From contig OX465583.1 of assembly GCA_950022655.1 (NCBI GenBank), positions 67,879,652 to 67,943,651 on the forward strand: DNA of 64,000 bases. Direction: 5' to 3'. Position 1 is the first letter of the stretch. Every line of letters starts with the position of its first letter. Below the pieces are notes generated by a model that was not told the DNA's origin, did not search any database, and was given only the letters and a program-made list of their open reading frames with translations. This stretch comes from Alentia gelatinosa. Its lineage: Eukaryota > Annelida > Polychaeta > Phyllodocida > Polynoidae. A program made the position numbers and the translations under genes. Positions 1 to 8,345 of the stretch are shown here, one piece after another.

Positions 1-10
1 GAGATGTCAT

Positions 11-336
11 TTAACCCATTCACACCGGGTGGTGCCTTGAGGCATCAACCAGGGCTGGCCGAGTGAGACCTTGAGGCATCATTTCCAAAATATTCGTTTT
101 TGTGAGTAAAATAGAAATAAACATGAAATTTTCACATTATGTAGGTATAATATCATATTTAATATATCTATGCAGAATAAAGAATAGTATTAAAGATCAC
201 ACGCCATGTCACGTGATGCAAAGATAAAATTACCCCAATTAGGCCTCTATACCCGGCCTCTAGCGGTATTCACTGGCAATAGTACCCGGCATCATGCCTG
301 AGCTATTGCCGTGGGCACCCGGCGCTATAGGGTTAA
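11..336. mobile_element. TTAA-bounded miniature element, piggyBac-like (R14 copy 1)
   Basis: TTAACCC at 11-17 and GGGTTAA at 330-336 form inverted ends, and both arms also carry CCGGGTG further in. A second copy at 27164-27453 has the same TTAACCC ends. TTAA at both edges followed by CCC is the pattern of piggyBac-type elements. Inside are two GGCATC-containing repeats (about 30-80) and a hairpin with arms GGCAATAG (275-282) and CTATTGCC (303-310). There is no coding capacity, so it would need a transposase from elsewhere. The superfamily is inferred from the ends alone. Confidence 0.5.
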
Positions 337-708
337 AGGCATATCGGGCAATTCACACAGGCGCCACCTGGTAAGTTTTAAATAATGGCAACTATCAGTC
401 AAAACTGGTTTTTTTTCTGATTCATTCCATTTCTAAATGAGTAAAGCTAATGTCTTGTCCGGTTAATCCAATTTTGATAGGAATTATAGGCTACTTTAGA
501 ATTGCCTGATTTACATGGGAAATGTAATGAAAAATATGGATTTCTTCAATTCCTTCAAAAACAAGGACGATGACCTATGAATTTTAAAACTGAAATCTGT
601 AGTACTAAACATCTACTATATTCTGTGAAAGATTGAGGGTAATGCCATAGGTTTTACCATCTGAAAAACAACATTTTAGAATTTCTATATATATTCTTGC
701 ATAAAATT

Positions 709-859
709 GTGTGGTCCCACCGGTTGGGTGGGACTGGTCACTGCTGACGTCTGGTGGACAGATCTCACACCAACCTCACCTCACACCTCATCTGGCGCAC
801 ACAGACCGCCTGCGCCCCATTCCTTCACCAAACCTCTCACCACACACATCGTTTCATTT
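709..859 (+). repeat. Split direct repeat A1 (left terminus)
   Basis: This 151-base segment is repeated at 5840-5990 and forms the left end of the retrotransposon. It starts with the inverted repeat GTCCCACC (714-721) and GGTGGGAC (727-734) separated by GGTTG, followed by CACTGCTGA (739-747). It probably carries the recombinase binding site and may include promoter sequence, because the Gag start lies about 90 bases downstream of it. Confidence 0.9.
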
Positions 860-950
860 TACCCTCATCCCTTTTTGGCAACTCATTCACTTACACCTGC
901 GGTACTTTACGACCAACTTAGAAGAACAAAGTACAAGAACGGCCGTTATT

Positions 951-2114
951 ATGGCCCCACAGACAAGAGGAAAAACGAGAAGTGAGAGGAATGAGAGACT
1001 GGAGAGAGAGAGGGAAGAATCTGAGGACGGGTCTGACGCCATTGAGTCCCAGAGCGAAGCCGAGAACGAGGTGGTCTTCAAATACGACCGGTCGGGTTAC
1101 GAAACCGTCGACGAGGCAAGTACCTGTAGCTCTCGGTCAAGTAAAAGGGTGGACCGTCTGGAGGACGATGTCCGCGGACTCGGCCGAAAAATGGACCTCC
1201 TCCTCAAAGCCAACATGGACCGCCGGCGGTCCCCACCGACGAGAAGACGCCATGACACCCGCACCGACTGGGGGACCCCGGCCCACACTCCACGACGAGA
1301 ACCCTCAGAGGCGGGGCGATACCACCCTACGGACCAGGTTATGCCTCCCCCTCGGCAATTACGTAGGCAACAGGATTACGACGGGTATCTGGAGGACGAA
1401 TTTGCCAGAGAGTTTATGCGACCTCTCCGGTCCGAAGGTAAGGTCGCACTCTCTTCAGATATATTTATCGACCGTTATATCCCCAAGCCCTTCATGTACC
1501 TCGACCGGGAGGGGGTGGACAGCCTCAAGCAAAAACTAGAAGCACGCAAGGATATTACTATGTTGGAGTACATAAGAGCACTTATATGTCTGGTTAGAGA
1601 TGAACGCCGGTCGGATCTCTACAATAACCCCCATATACTCGAGCATCTCCAGGGCGTCGTAGATGATGCCATGGTGCGACCATGGCCCTCGGTCAGGAGA
1701 TTCTCGCAACACATTTTCGACCAAATAGAAAAGGGGAAAATATCGTGGTCGGACTGGCATGTGATCCAACACGAACGAGTTCGGTTATGCCTCATGGACC
1801 GTGCCCCGGTACACACTGGGTCAAGTAGGCAGGCAGCTGTCGCTCCCCCAAGAAGTGCGACAAACAACACAAACTCAAGGACCGGCCCGCGCGGTCGTGA
1901 AATTGCGTGTAGGGATTTCAATTCTACTAAGGGCTGCAGCTACCGAGGGGACCACGAGGAGGGTGGGAGTACGTGTGTTCACGCTTGCTCCTACTGCTAC
2001 GGGCGTACGGGGAACTTCTACAACGGGCACAACATGGCCGTGTGCGACAGGTTGGACCGTGACAGGAGGCAGGGAGACCAATACAGCCGTACGGCAGCAA
2101 AAAACGGGCAGTAG
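951..2114 (+). CDS. Gag-like nucleocapsid protein of the Ngaro/PAT-like element
   Basis: The frame encodes about 387 residues from the first in-frame ATG at 951. The frame is open upstream to 711 but has no ATG there. The N-terminal third is very charged, rich in Arg, Glu and Ser, and includes a likely short coiled-coil stretch (VDRLEDDVRGLGRKMDLLL). The C-terminal part holds a Cys/His cluster (CRDF, GCSYRGDH, CVHACSYC, then GHNMAVC) that resembles the zinc-finger-like region near the end of Gag proteins in DIRS-order elements. By family knowledge it binds the element RNA and forms the particle in which reverse transcription occurs. The stop at 2112-2114 lies 33 bases before the next candidate ATG. 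The Gag assignment rests on position, charge and the Cys cluster. Confidence 0.75.
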   Translation: MAPQTRGKTRSERNERLEREREESEDGSDAIESQSEAENEVVFKYDRSGYETVDEASTCSSRSSKRVDRLEDDVRGLGRKMDLLLKANMDRRRSPPTRRRHDTRTDWGTPAHTPRREPSEAGRYHPTDQVMPPPRQLRRQQDYDGYLEDEFAREFMRPLRSEGKVALSSDIFIDRYIPKPFMYLDREGVDSLKQKLEARKDITMLEYIRALICLVRDERRSDLYNNPHILEHLQGVVDDAMVRPWPSVRRFSQHIFDQIEKGKISWSDWHVIQHERVRLCLMDRAPVHTGSSRQAAVAPPRSATNNTNSRTGPRGREIACRDFNSTKGCSYRGDHEEGGSTCVHACSYCYGRTGNFYNGHNMAVCDRLDRDRRQGDQYSRTAAKNGQ

Positions 2115-2146
2115 GCGTCTCCGGCAAGCCGTTGCTAGAGACGCCT

Positions 2147-5100
2147 ATGTACAGCGAGCTGACGCGGGAAGGAGGTGTAACATCGGGGAGGAGAGCACCA
2201 GCGGCAACCGCTGCTGGTCAACGCCGGGAGCTACACTGCGAGACGGGCAAGCCGGAGACTCCGCTCGGAGAGCGAGTACAAGATGGCGGCGCCCTATGGT
2301 CAACCGGAACTGGCACCAGCAACGCGCAGCAACAACGGCCTGCGAACAACAAGCTTCAGCCATTCCAAGATGGCGGAACTTCCGGTCTGCTCGATCGGAG
2401 TTCGATTCGCCACGGTTTTCAGGCTCCTACGAAGTATATAGTCCCAGCCAGACGCCGTAATGAAGAGGATCGATGTAAAACGATACGGCCGCACAGGGAA
2501 AAATCAGTGGAGACATGTGACTGGCGTAGGAAGTGCGCCAGCACTCAAAATGAACACTCCGACTCGACCGCCATAGCAAAGGAAGGGGGCGTGGTCGCCG
2601 TTCAACAACAACCGAGTGCAGGTAACGACCCCGACTTCAAAGCTATACGTCATGTATGTGAAAATAATATTGTTGACCACGAAATTGACATGGCCCCTCA
2701 GGCGTTTAAATTTCACAGGGAAATTCACTGGCCGAGCATGTCCGTGTCCGCTGCCTCGACTGACTCGGTCGAGCTGGCACACATCTATGACACTGTCCGA
2801 GCGAGTGGACTCCCCAACAGCATCTACTGCAAGATCGCTCTCCCCACAGCCCTCAATCTTGACGCATGGAATAAAATATTATGTATTGACGGTGGGGACC
2901 CAGAACTCTACGACCTCATTGCGTATGGTTTCCCCCTGGGGTATATGGGACCGGTGAGCGACAGTGTGGGAACGCCTAACCATACTAGCGCGACCGACTA
3001 CCCACAGGCTATTGAATCATTTATATCGAAAGAAATCAGCCTCGGAGGCCTCGTAGGCCCCTACGACTGTCCACCTTTCTCCCCTTGGTGCCATGTCGCT
3101 CCCCTCATGTCACGGCCCAAGAGGGACTCGGAGGAACGACGCGTCATATCGGACCTCACGTTCCCCTACGACAACTCAGTCAATGCCTACGTTGTTAAAA
3201 ACTCCCTATTTGGAAATGTGCAGAACCACGGTCTCCCCTCTATCGATTCTATAGTGGACGACCTGGTCGGGATGGGCGATGAGGTACACCTTTTCTCGAC
3301 CGACGTAAGTCGTGCATACAAAAACTTTAAATCAGATCCACTCGACTGGCCCCTCCAATGCCTCGAGTGGGGCGGAAAATTCTACCTGGAGGCGAGTATG
3401 GTGTTCGGGGCCCGATGCTCGAGCTGCCATATGCAGCGGGTCGCGGATGCTATAGTAGCTACCCTCCGTGCCAGGGGACTCAAAGCTTGGATGTATCTGG
3501 ATGACATTATTGTTCTATCTCCTTCCAGAGAGCAGTCGGTCCGGGATGCAGCCGAGGTCACCGGCCTCCTGGAGGAACTAGGCCTACCGGAAGCTCCCAC
3601 GAAGAGACAGGGACCGGCTCGGTCTCTCACATGGCTCGGCATCACGATCAACGCAGAGACCAAGACCCTCTCGATACCTCAGATGAAGCTGGACGAGATA
3701 CGGGAAACGGTCGCCGCCTTCCTAAAACGCCGGTCCGTGACCAGAAAAGAAATGGAATCGTTGGTGGGTAAATTGGTTCACGTATCTAAATGTATCCGCC
3801 CAACACGCCTCTTTATCTCGAGGCTACTGGAGACCCTACGAGGCCCAAAAAAGAGGTACATCAACATTAGCAATGACGTGAGGGCCGACCTCAGATGGTT
3901 TGACGAGTTCTCAAACGCTTGGAACGGGGTAGCTCTCATCCCCCTGCCGACCCCTAATCGCACTATCGGCGTTGACGCCTGCCTCAGTGGTATAGGAGGC
4001 AACGACGAGAAATGGGCGTACGCCGGTCAGGTTGCCCCGGTCGAGGATGGAGCGGTAAACATCACCGAGCTGGAGGCAGCCAATGTCGTCATAGCACTCC
4101 AGACATTCATCCGAGAATCTGACAGAGGGGGGCATATCCGTATTATGTGCGACAATCTCCCAGCTGTCCATGTACTACAGAACGGGAGGGGTCACAACAA
4201 GGTCCTTCTAGACTGTGCCAGGGCCGCCTGGATGGTACAGGCCCTCTTTCAGTGTGAAATATCCTATGTACACATACCAGGTGTTGACAATGTGGTGCCT
4301 GACAATCTCAGTCGAGCACATCTCAATAACAAATATTTCAATGACGCATGTAACGATGTACGACGATTCAACCTTACCCTTGTCGACCCATGTACGGACT
4401 TCCTCAACAACGTACGACCATTTGTATTATCCAGATCAGGCGTACCTATCACTGCAGCGAAGGGCGGCGGCACGACAGCAGGCCTCACGCGCCCCTGGGA
4501 CCATGCGGGCCCACCGGACCTCGGTCGAGACATACATAGCGTTCTGCAGGAGGGTGGGGGACCAGCATCTACGACCACGCCCCCAGACGGTATCAGCATT
4601 CGCCGAGTACCTGGCCCAAGGGAATCCGTCGCCCGCTACGGTAAGGAACCACGTCGCAAGGGTACGACAGCATCTCAAAAGAGTGGGCGTGGCACTGTCG
4701 CCAGCCGCATCCGCACGGCTGAATATGACACTCGAGGGCATCGACCGTACCACCCCCTACCGTCCTCGTCAGCGGCCCCCGATCCCCGTGGACACCTTCA
4801 GGGAAGCCGTGGAGGCATTACCCCGCGACCGAGACGGGATGACGGTCAAGACAGCCGTGCTCCTTATATTCTACGGCGCCCTACGACGCTCCGAGGTAGC
4901 GCCTCCGTCGGTCGCGGCTTTCGACCCCAGGAAACACCTCACCCGTGGGGACGTGAGCTATCACGAGGGCGCACTACGGCTAAAAATAAAACACGCGAAA
5001 AACGCCCAGAAATACGACCAGCAACAGGACCGTCTGATAATGCCCGCCCCCGACGGCAACATGTGCCCGTGCACGGCCGTGGCCGCTACGGTCACACGAA

Positions 5101-5395
5101 ACCCACAGTGTTCAGAGGACGACCCACTGTTGGTGTTTCATGCATCCAGACGCCCGATGCCGGCTACATACGTCGCGAAACAGTGGGCGGTGGCCGTGAG
5201 GGCAGCGGGGGCCGACCCCGCCCGCTACCCCCTACACTCCATAAGGAAAGCAGCCGCCACGGAGGCATTCAGAGCAGGGCACTCCGAACTAGACATCCAG
5301 AGGTTCGGGCACTGGACGTCGGACGCCTACAAAGATTACATACAGACGTCCACCGCGAGAGCCGTAGGGACATCCCTGGTACGGGCAATAACTAA
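2147..5395 (+). CDS. Reverse transcriptase-RNase H polyprotein of the YR retrotransposon
   Basis: Counting from the ATG at 2147, the reverse transcriptase domain covers roughly residues 190-560. Catalytic aspartates lie in FSTDVSRAY (about residue 386) and in the YLDD box (YLDDIIVL, residues 450-453, bases 3494-3505). An RNase H domain of DIRS type follows, with an acidic set at about D610 (VDACLSGIGG), E641 (ITELEAA), D669 (IMCDNLPAV) and D719 (VPDNLSR). The product copies element RNA into DNA and degrades the template. The first 190 residues are Arg- and Gly-rich and unrecognised. The frame stays open to 5395, but after about residue 760 it overlaps the recombinase in another frame and its sequence looks like a shadow. 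Translation may end earlier or shift frame. No methyltransferase motif was seen. Confidence 0.9.
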   Translation: MYSELTREGGVTSGRRAPAATAAGQRRELHCETGKPETPLGERVQDGGALWSTGTGTSNAQQQRPANNKLQPFQDGGTSGLLDRSSIRHGFQAPTKYIVPARRRNEEDRCKTIRPHREKSVETCDWRRKCASTQNEHSDSTAIAKEGGVVAVQQQPSAGNDPDFKAIRHVCENNIVDHEIDMAPQAFKFHREIHWPSMSVSAASTDSVELAHIYDTVRASGLPNSIYCKIALPTALNLDAWNKILCIDGGDPELYDLIAYGFPLGYMGPVSDSVGTPNHTSATDYPQAIESFISKEISLGGLVGPYDCPPFSPWCHVAPLMSRPKRDSEERRVISDLTFPYDNSVNAYVVKNSLFGNVQNHGLPSIDSIVDDLVGMGDEVHLFSTDVSRAYKNFKSDPLDWPLQCLEWGGKFYLEASMVFGARCSSCHMQRVADAIVATLRARGLKAWMYLDDIIVLSPSREQSVRDAAEVTGLLEELGLPEAPTKRQGPARSLTWLGITINAETKTLSIPQMKLDEIRETVAAFLKRRSVTRKEMESLVGKLVHVSKCIRPTRLFISRLLETLRGPKKRYINISNDVRADLRWFDEFSNAWNGVALIPLPTPNRTIGVDACLSGIGGNDEKWAYAGQVAPVEDGAVNITELEAANVVIALQTFIRESDRGGHIRIMCDNLPAVHVLQNGRGHNKVLLDCARAAWMVQALFQCEISYVHIPGVDNVVPDNLSRAHLNNKYFNDACNDVRRFNLTLVDPCTDFLNNVRPFVLSRSGVPITAAKGGGTTAGLTRPWDHAGPPDLGRDIHSVLQEGGGPASTTTPPDGISIRRVPGPRESVARYGKEPRRKGTTASQKSGRGTVASRIRTAEYDTRGHRPYHPLPSSSAAPDPRGHLQGSRGGITPRPRRDDGQDSRAPYILRRPTTLRGSASVGRGFRPQETPHPWGRELSRGRTTAKNKTREKRPEIRPATGPSDNARPRRQHVPVHGRGRYGHTKPTVFRGRPTVGVSCIQTPDAGYIRRETVGGGREGSGGRPRPLPPTLHKESSRHGGIQSRALRTRHPEVRALDVGRLQRLHTDVHRESRRDIPGTGNN

Positions 5396-5399
5396 ATGA
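4266..5399 (+). CDS. Tyrosine recombinase (integrase) of the YR retrotransposon
   Basis: The recombinase frame is +1 relative to the RT frame and overlaps its 3' part. ATG codons lie at 4266 and 4290, and the frame is open back to 4215 without an ATG. The N-terminal SAM-like DNA-binding part starts near 4430 (YLSLQRRAAARQQAS). The catalytic domain shows the family signature: Arg in YGALRRSEV (codon 4884), HSIR with His at 5235 and Arg at 5244, GHW (His at 5310), and the likely nucleophile Tyr in KDYI (5337-5339). The stop is at 5397-5399. By family knowledge it joins a circular DNA copy into the genome through short shared sequence at the element ends. The overlap suggests expression by internal initiation, splicing or frameshifting, and the sequence does not decide which. 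Confidence 0.9.
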   Translation: MYTYQVLTMWCLTISVEHISITNISMTHVTMYDDSTLPLSTHVRTSSTTYDHLYYPDQAYLSLQRRAAARQQASRAPGTMRAHRTSVETYIAFCRRVGDQHLRPRPQTVSAFAEYLAQGNPSPATVRNHVARVRQHLKRVGVALSPAASARLNMTLEGIDRTTPYRPRQRPPIPVDTFREAVEALPRDRDGMTVKTAVLLIFYGALRRSEVAPPSVAAFDPRKHLTRGDVSYHEGALRLKIKHAKNAQKYDQQQDRLIMPAPDGNMCPCTAVAATVTRNPQCSEDDPLLVFHASRRPMPATYVAKQWAVAVRAAGADPARYPLHSIRKAAATEAFRAGHSELDIQRFGHWTSDAYKDYIQTSTARAVGTSLVRAITK

Positions 5400-5514
5400 C
5401 ATGCCCCAACGGACTCACCTAGCAACCTCATACTATTATAATCTTAATAACTATTTTATATTTACATCTCCACCACCACACCCCATCATCCCAACTCATT
5501 AATGGCATTCTTGG
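5400..5514 (+). other. Spacer between recombinase stop and repeat B1
   Basis: This is an AT- and C-rich stretch without a reading frame. It probably forms the 3' untranslated region of the retrotransposon. I see no clear polyadenylation signal hexamer in it. Confidence 0.5.
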
Positions 5515-5841
5515 CGTTATATATTTCTTACAAATATTACATGTATTAATATCATCATATTTTATACAAATATTTATGTTATTAACTCTTTTATCATAAA
5601 TACTCGTTGTACTTCAACTCAAATACAACTTATATTCACTCTTATCAAATGTATTAACTCAACCAACTCTTATACTTCACCTACTATTTATTACCAATTC
5701 ACACATTGCATAAACAATGTATTATTTATGTATTAATTCATTTTATTTATATAATCAATCATTTATCATCTTACAATAATAATAAATTATTTATTCCCAA
5801 GTTTGCCTCGTCATCTTCTCTGTCCCTAGCTCAGCAGTGGT
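5515..5841 (+). repeat. Split direct repeat B1
   Basis: This 327-base AT-rich segment recurs at 6038-6364 with no difference I can see. It begins CGTTATATATTTC and ends in TCAGCAGTGGT. B1 runs directly into A2, so the B1/A2 junction copies the junction a circular intermediate would have. Confidence 0.9.
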
Positions 5842-5878
5842 GTGGTCCCACCGGTTGGGTGGGACTGGTCACTGCTGA
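5831..5878. other. Nested palindrome at the B1/A2 junction, candidate recombination site
   Basis: Outer arms TCAGCAGTG (5831-5839) and CACTGCTGA (5870-5878) flank inner arms GTCCCACC (5845-5852) and GGTGGGAC (5858-5865) around GGTTG. At the element termini the outer left arm sits only at the end of B2 and the other three arms only at the start of A1, so the full palindrome exists only at a B/A junction. Two inverted arms around a short core are what tyrosine recombinases usually bind. The role is inferred. Confidence 0.65.
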
Positions 5879-5990
5879 CGTCTGGTGGACAGATCTCACA
5901 CCAACCTCACCTCACACCTCATCTGGCGCACACAGACCGCCTGCGCCCCATTCCTTCACCAAACCTCTCACCACACACATCGTTTCATTT
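5840..5990 (+). repeat. Split direct repeat A2
   Basis: This is the 151-base second copy of A1, identical as far as I can read. It is followed by a 47-base unique spacer (5991-6037) before B2. Confidence 0.9.
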
Positions 5991-6037
5991 CCCACCCACC
6001 CACAACCTATTTTATATATATTCCTACACCAGTAGGC

Positions 6038-6364
6038 CGTTATATATTTCTTACAAATATTACATGTATTAATATCATCATATTTTATACAAATATTTAT
6101 GTTATTAACTCTTTTATCATAAATACTCGTTGTACTTCAACTCAAATACAACTTATATTCACTCTTATCAAATGTATTAACTCAACCAACTCTTATACTT
6201 CACCTACTATTTATTACCAATTCACACATTGCATAAACAATGTATTATTTATGTATTAATTCATTTTATTTATATAATCAATCATTTATCATCTTACAAT
6301 AATAATAAATTATTTATTCCCAAGTTTGCCTCGTCATCTTCTCTGTCCCTAGCTCAGCAGTGGT
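6038..6364 (+). repeat. Split direct repeat B2 (right terminus)
   Basis: This is the 327-base second copy of B1 and ends the retrotransposon. From 6365 the sequence resumes as the interrupted TTAA element (CATAGAATTGAGC), matching the CATAATATTGA of the uninterrupted relative at about 61574. Confidence 0.9.
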
Positions 6365-6519
6365 CATAGAATTGAGCTATTAATCAAAAACTAGCATGGT
6401 GACCCCCAATTTTTTAAGTTAGATATGTATCCTAGAACATTTGGAGATCATCATATTCAAATTTCAGGAAAATGACATAGGTTTTAATTTTCAAGCCAAA
6501 TTGTCCGATATGCCTTTAA

Positions 6520-6744
6520 TACCCTCCGTAAGTCACGTGTCCACAAGCAGAGTCTGACACGCATCTTCAAGCAGAGTCTTTGCCTACAGCGCCTATTGTA
6601 CAGCGACTCCATCGTGTATTGACCTGCTGGGAGATCACAGAAGCCACTTCCGGGTCACAGCAGCTCACGACGCCCCCTATCGGGAGCCCCAATCACCAGC
6701 CAGGCTGTGATGAGAGAGAAGCAGACATAACGCGGCGTGAGGGG
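6520..6744. other. Unique spacer
   Basis: There is no frame, repeat or RNA gene that I can support between the TTAA element and R1 copy a. It contains a short direct repeat of CAAGCAGAGTCT. Confidence 0.4.
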
Positions 6745-6748
6745 TAGA

Positions 6749-7162
6749 CTGGTTCCAGTCCCTGCATCCTATGGCTACCCTCCTTGCTGGGATACTGGTT
6801 CCAGTCCTGCATCCTATGGCTACCCTCCTTGCTGGGATACTGGTTCCAGTCCCTGCATCCTGTGGCTACCCTCCTTGCTGGGATACTGGTTCCAGTCCCT
6901 GCATCCTGTGGCTACCCTCCTTGCTGGGATACTGGTTCCAGTCCCTGCATCCTGTGGCTACCCTCCTTGCTGGGATACTGGTTCCAGTCCCTGCATCCTG
7001 TGGCTACCCTCCTTGCTGGGATACTGGTTCCAGTCCCTGCATCCTGTGGCTACCTCCTTGCTGGGATACTATTTCCAGTCCCTGCATCCTATGGCTACCC
7101 TCCTTGCTGGGATACTGGTTCCAGTCCCTGCATCCTATGGCTACCCTCCTCGCTGGGATACA
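6749..7162. repeat. 46-base minisatellite, about nine units
   Basis: Units start CTGGTTCCAG at 6749, 6795, 6840, 6886, 6932, 6978, 7024, 7069 and 7115, mostly 46 bases apart and twice 45. The unit length is not a multiple of three, so all three + strand frames stay open through the array. Those open frames (6737-7303, 6771-7205, 6784-7182) are by-products of the repeat and not genes. Confidence 0.95.
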
Positions 7163-7182
7163 GGGACTGGTACAATCGGTAA

Positions 7183-7462
7183 CGCCCGGCGTATACCTAC
7201 TATGATATGGCTCCGATATGGTCTACGATGTACCATACGAGATAGAATCAAAATCACGTCGGAAGGTCACCTAATATCGGGGCAGTTGACCACGTTTCTG
7301 TGATTAGACACGGATAAAAATCCCATACAATATGTGGTGGATTGGCATGTCTAGACATATGTCTACAATTTTGCACGTTCCAAATGTCTCCGATATTTGC
7401 TTTTTGTATCGGTGCCATATCGGTAGGTCTAAATTCCTATCGAAGTAGGTGGACGCCAGGCC
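7183..7462. mobile_element. PIF/Harbinger-like miniature element inside R1
   Basis: Inverted ends (CGCCCGGCGTATACCTACTA left, GTAGGTGGACGCCAGGCC right) are flanked by TAA at 7180-7182 and 7463-7465. The R1 copy at 28026-28030 lacks the insertion and reads GGTTATGG there. A three-base TAA or TTA duplication with GC-rich ends is typical of PIF/Harbinger. Related copies or fragments lie at 9135, 14410, 14930, 15590 and 22096. Confidence 0.65.
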
Positions 7463-7839
7463 TAATGGTCTTGGATTTCCGGCGCTGTTTAGCTCCAGCA
7501 TTCCCAACACTCTCCATACAGATATCCTCGCTACTGGTCAGGATATCTGCTGGGAGATTGATACCCCCTCACCTGATCTCAATCATGCCATAGTCAAGAG
7601 CAGGCGAAATGTATTGCTATGACAACACAGGCAGCCAGAGAACTGGAGATGGGGAGGGGGTGGGGTAGTAGGAGGTGTAGGGTTACAGGGAACGATAGGG
7701 GACATATACAGGAGGTTCTGTTCCTACTGGACAAGTCTTTGATTCATGCACCAGTCAGAGAACATACTATAATGAACTTTATTTTGATTGTGTTTAATCA
7801 TTTAATGAATCTTTATACTCAAAGACTTGAGCAAATCTA

Positions 7840-8345
7840 CGTACAGGGCGGAGCATGGGGTCTAAATGAGGGGCCCCTAGGCCAAAGAGGGTGGGACCCC
7901 GACAGACGATGAGAGGGTGTGGGGAGAGAATGGGGATTGCAGAAGGAGGGTGGCACTTTGTTTGCGCTGTGCCGCTTGGTGTTGATGTTACGAGACGGGG
8001 GCCAGCAGGGGCGGGGAGCAGAGAGGAGGAGATATTCACAAGAGCCAGCCAACTATTGAAACAGGTAATGAAAAACGGATCCATAAGGAGAGAAGGGAGG
8101 ATAGACTTGATCAAGTCTTTTTTTAATATTTTTTTTTATCTAGGAAAAGTATCATCTCACAGGTATGAGGTTTTTAGATACATTTTGGTTGGTATACAAT
8201 AGAGTAGTCATTGATCGAATCTACACATCGAGGTCAAAAAGTTTAAGAAAGAGTAGACACAAGTGTGTAACAACAAAAAATCACTAATGATGAGAATGAT
8301 TGGTGGGTATTCAACTACACATGATAGTGCGCATATTGTCATTAA
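7840..8345. other. Unique sequence, no gene seen
   Basis: This is a G-rich + strand stretch with a few short open frames that lack any recognisable domain. No repeat match was found within the window. Confidence 0.4.

Larger units (their letters stand above)
709..6364 (+). mobile_element. Ngaro/PAT-like tyrosine-recombinase retrotransposon, apparently complete
   Basis: The element has three long + strand frames (Gag-like, RT-RNase H, tyrosine recombinase) and split direct repeats in the order A1 (709-859), frames, B1 (5515-5841), A2 (5840-5990), B2 (6038-6364). This arrangement is the hallmark of the Ngaro and PAT branches of the DIRS order, which integrate with a tyrosine recombinase instead of a DDE integrase. 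A1 and A2 match over 151 bases and B1 and B2 over 327 bases with no difference I can see, and all frames are open, so the insertion looks recent. No methyltransferase domain is seen, which favours Ngaro over PAT. There is no long terminal repeat pair and no obvious target duplication, as expected for recombinase insertion. It lies inside a TTAA-bounded miniature element. Confidence 0.92.
333..6519. mobile_element. TTAA-bounded miniature element split by a retrotransposon
   Basis: Left end TTAA-AGGCATATCGG starts at 333 and the right end CCGATATGCCT-TTAA finishes at 6519, giving terminal inverted repeats of about 20 bases. Without the inserted 709-6364 element its length is about 530 bases, close to the uninterrupted relative at 61227-61727 (501 bases). 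Other relatives lie at 18279-18668 and, inverted, at 36115-36338. It shares its left TTAA (333-336) with the neighbouring R14 element. It has no open frame of its own. Confidence 0.65.
6745..7839 (+). mobile_element. R1 miniature element, copy a, expanded and interrupted
   Basis: Ends TAGACTGG (6745) and the diverged GCAAATCTA (7839) match R1 copies at 8346-8765, 12396-12837 and 27985-28412. Two things enlarge this copy. Its left terminal segment has become a nine-unit 46-base minisatellite, and a TAA-flanked element sits at 7183-7462. The remaining body (7466-7839) aligns with the other copies through TTTAGCTCCAGCATTCCCAA and ACTATAATGAACTTTATT. No coding capacity was found. Confidence 0.7.

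Noticed and set aside
711..950. N-terminal extension of the Gag frame into repeat A1
   Set aside because: The frame is open but lacks an ATG, and the same sequence is repeated in A2, so it is treated as untranslated.
4440..5395. C-terminal part of the RT frame as an extra protein domain
   Set aside because: It coincides with the recombinase gene in another frame and is rich in Arg, Gly and Pro without a recognisable fold. It is best read as a shadow.
6737..7303. Long + strand open frames in all three frames
   Set aside because: They are produced by the 46-base minisatellite, whose unit length cycles the frames. There is no domain and no splice context.
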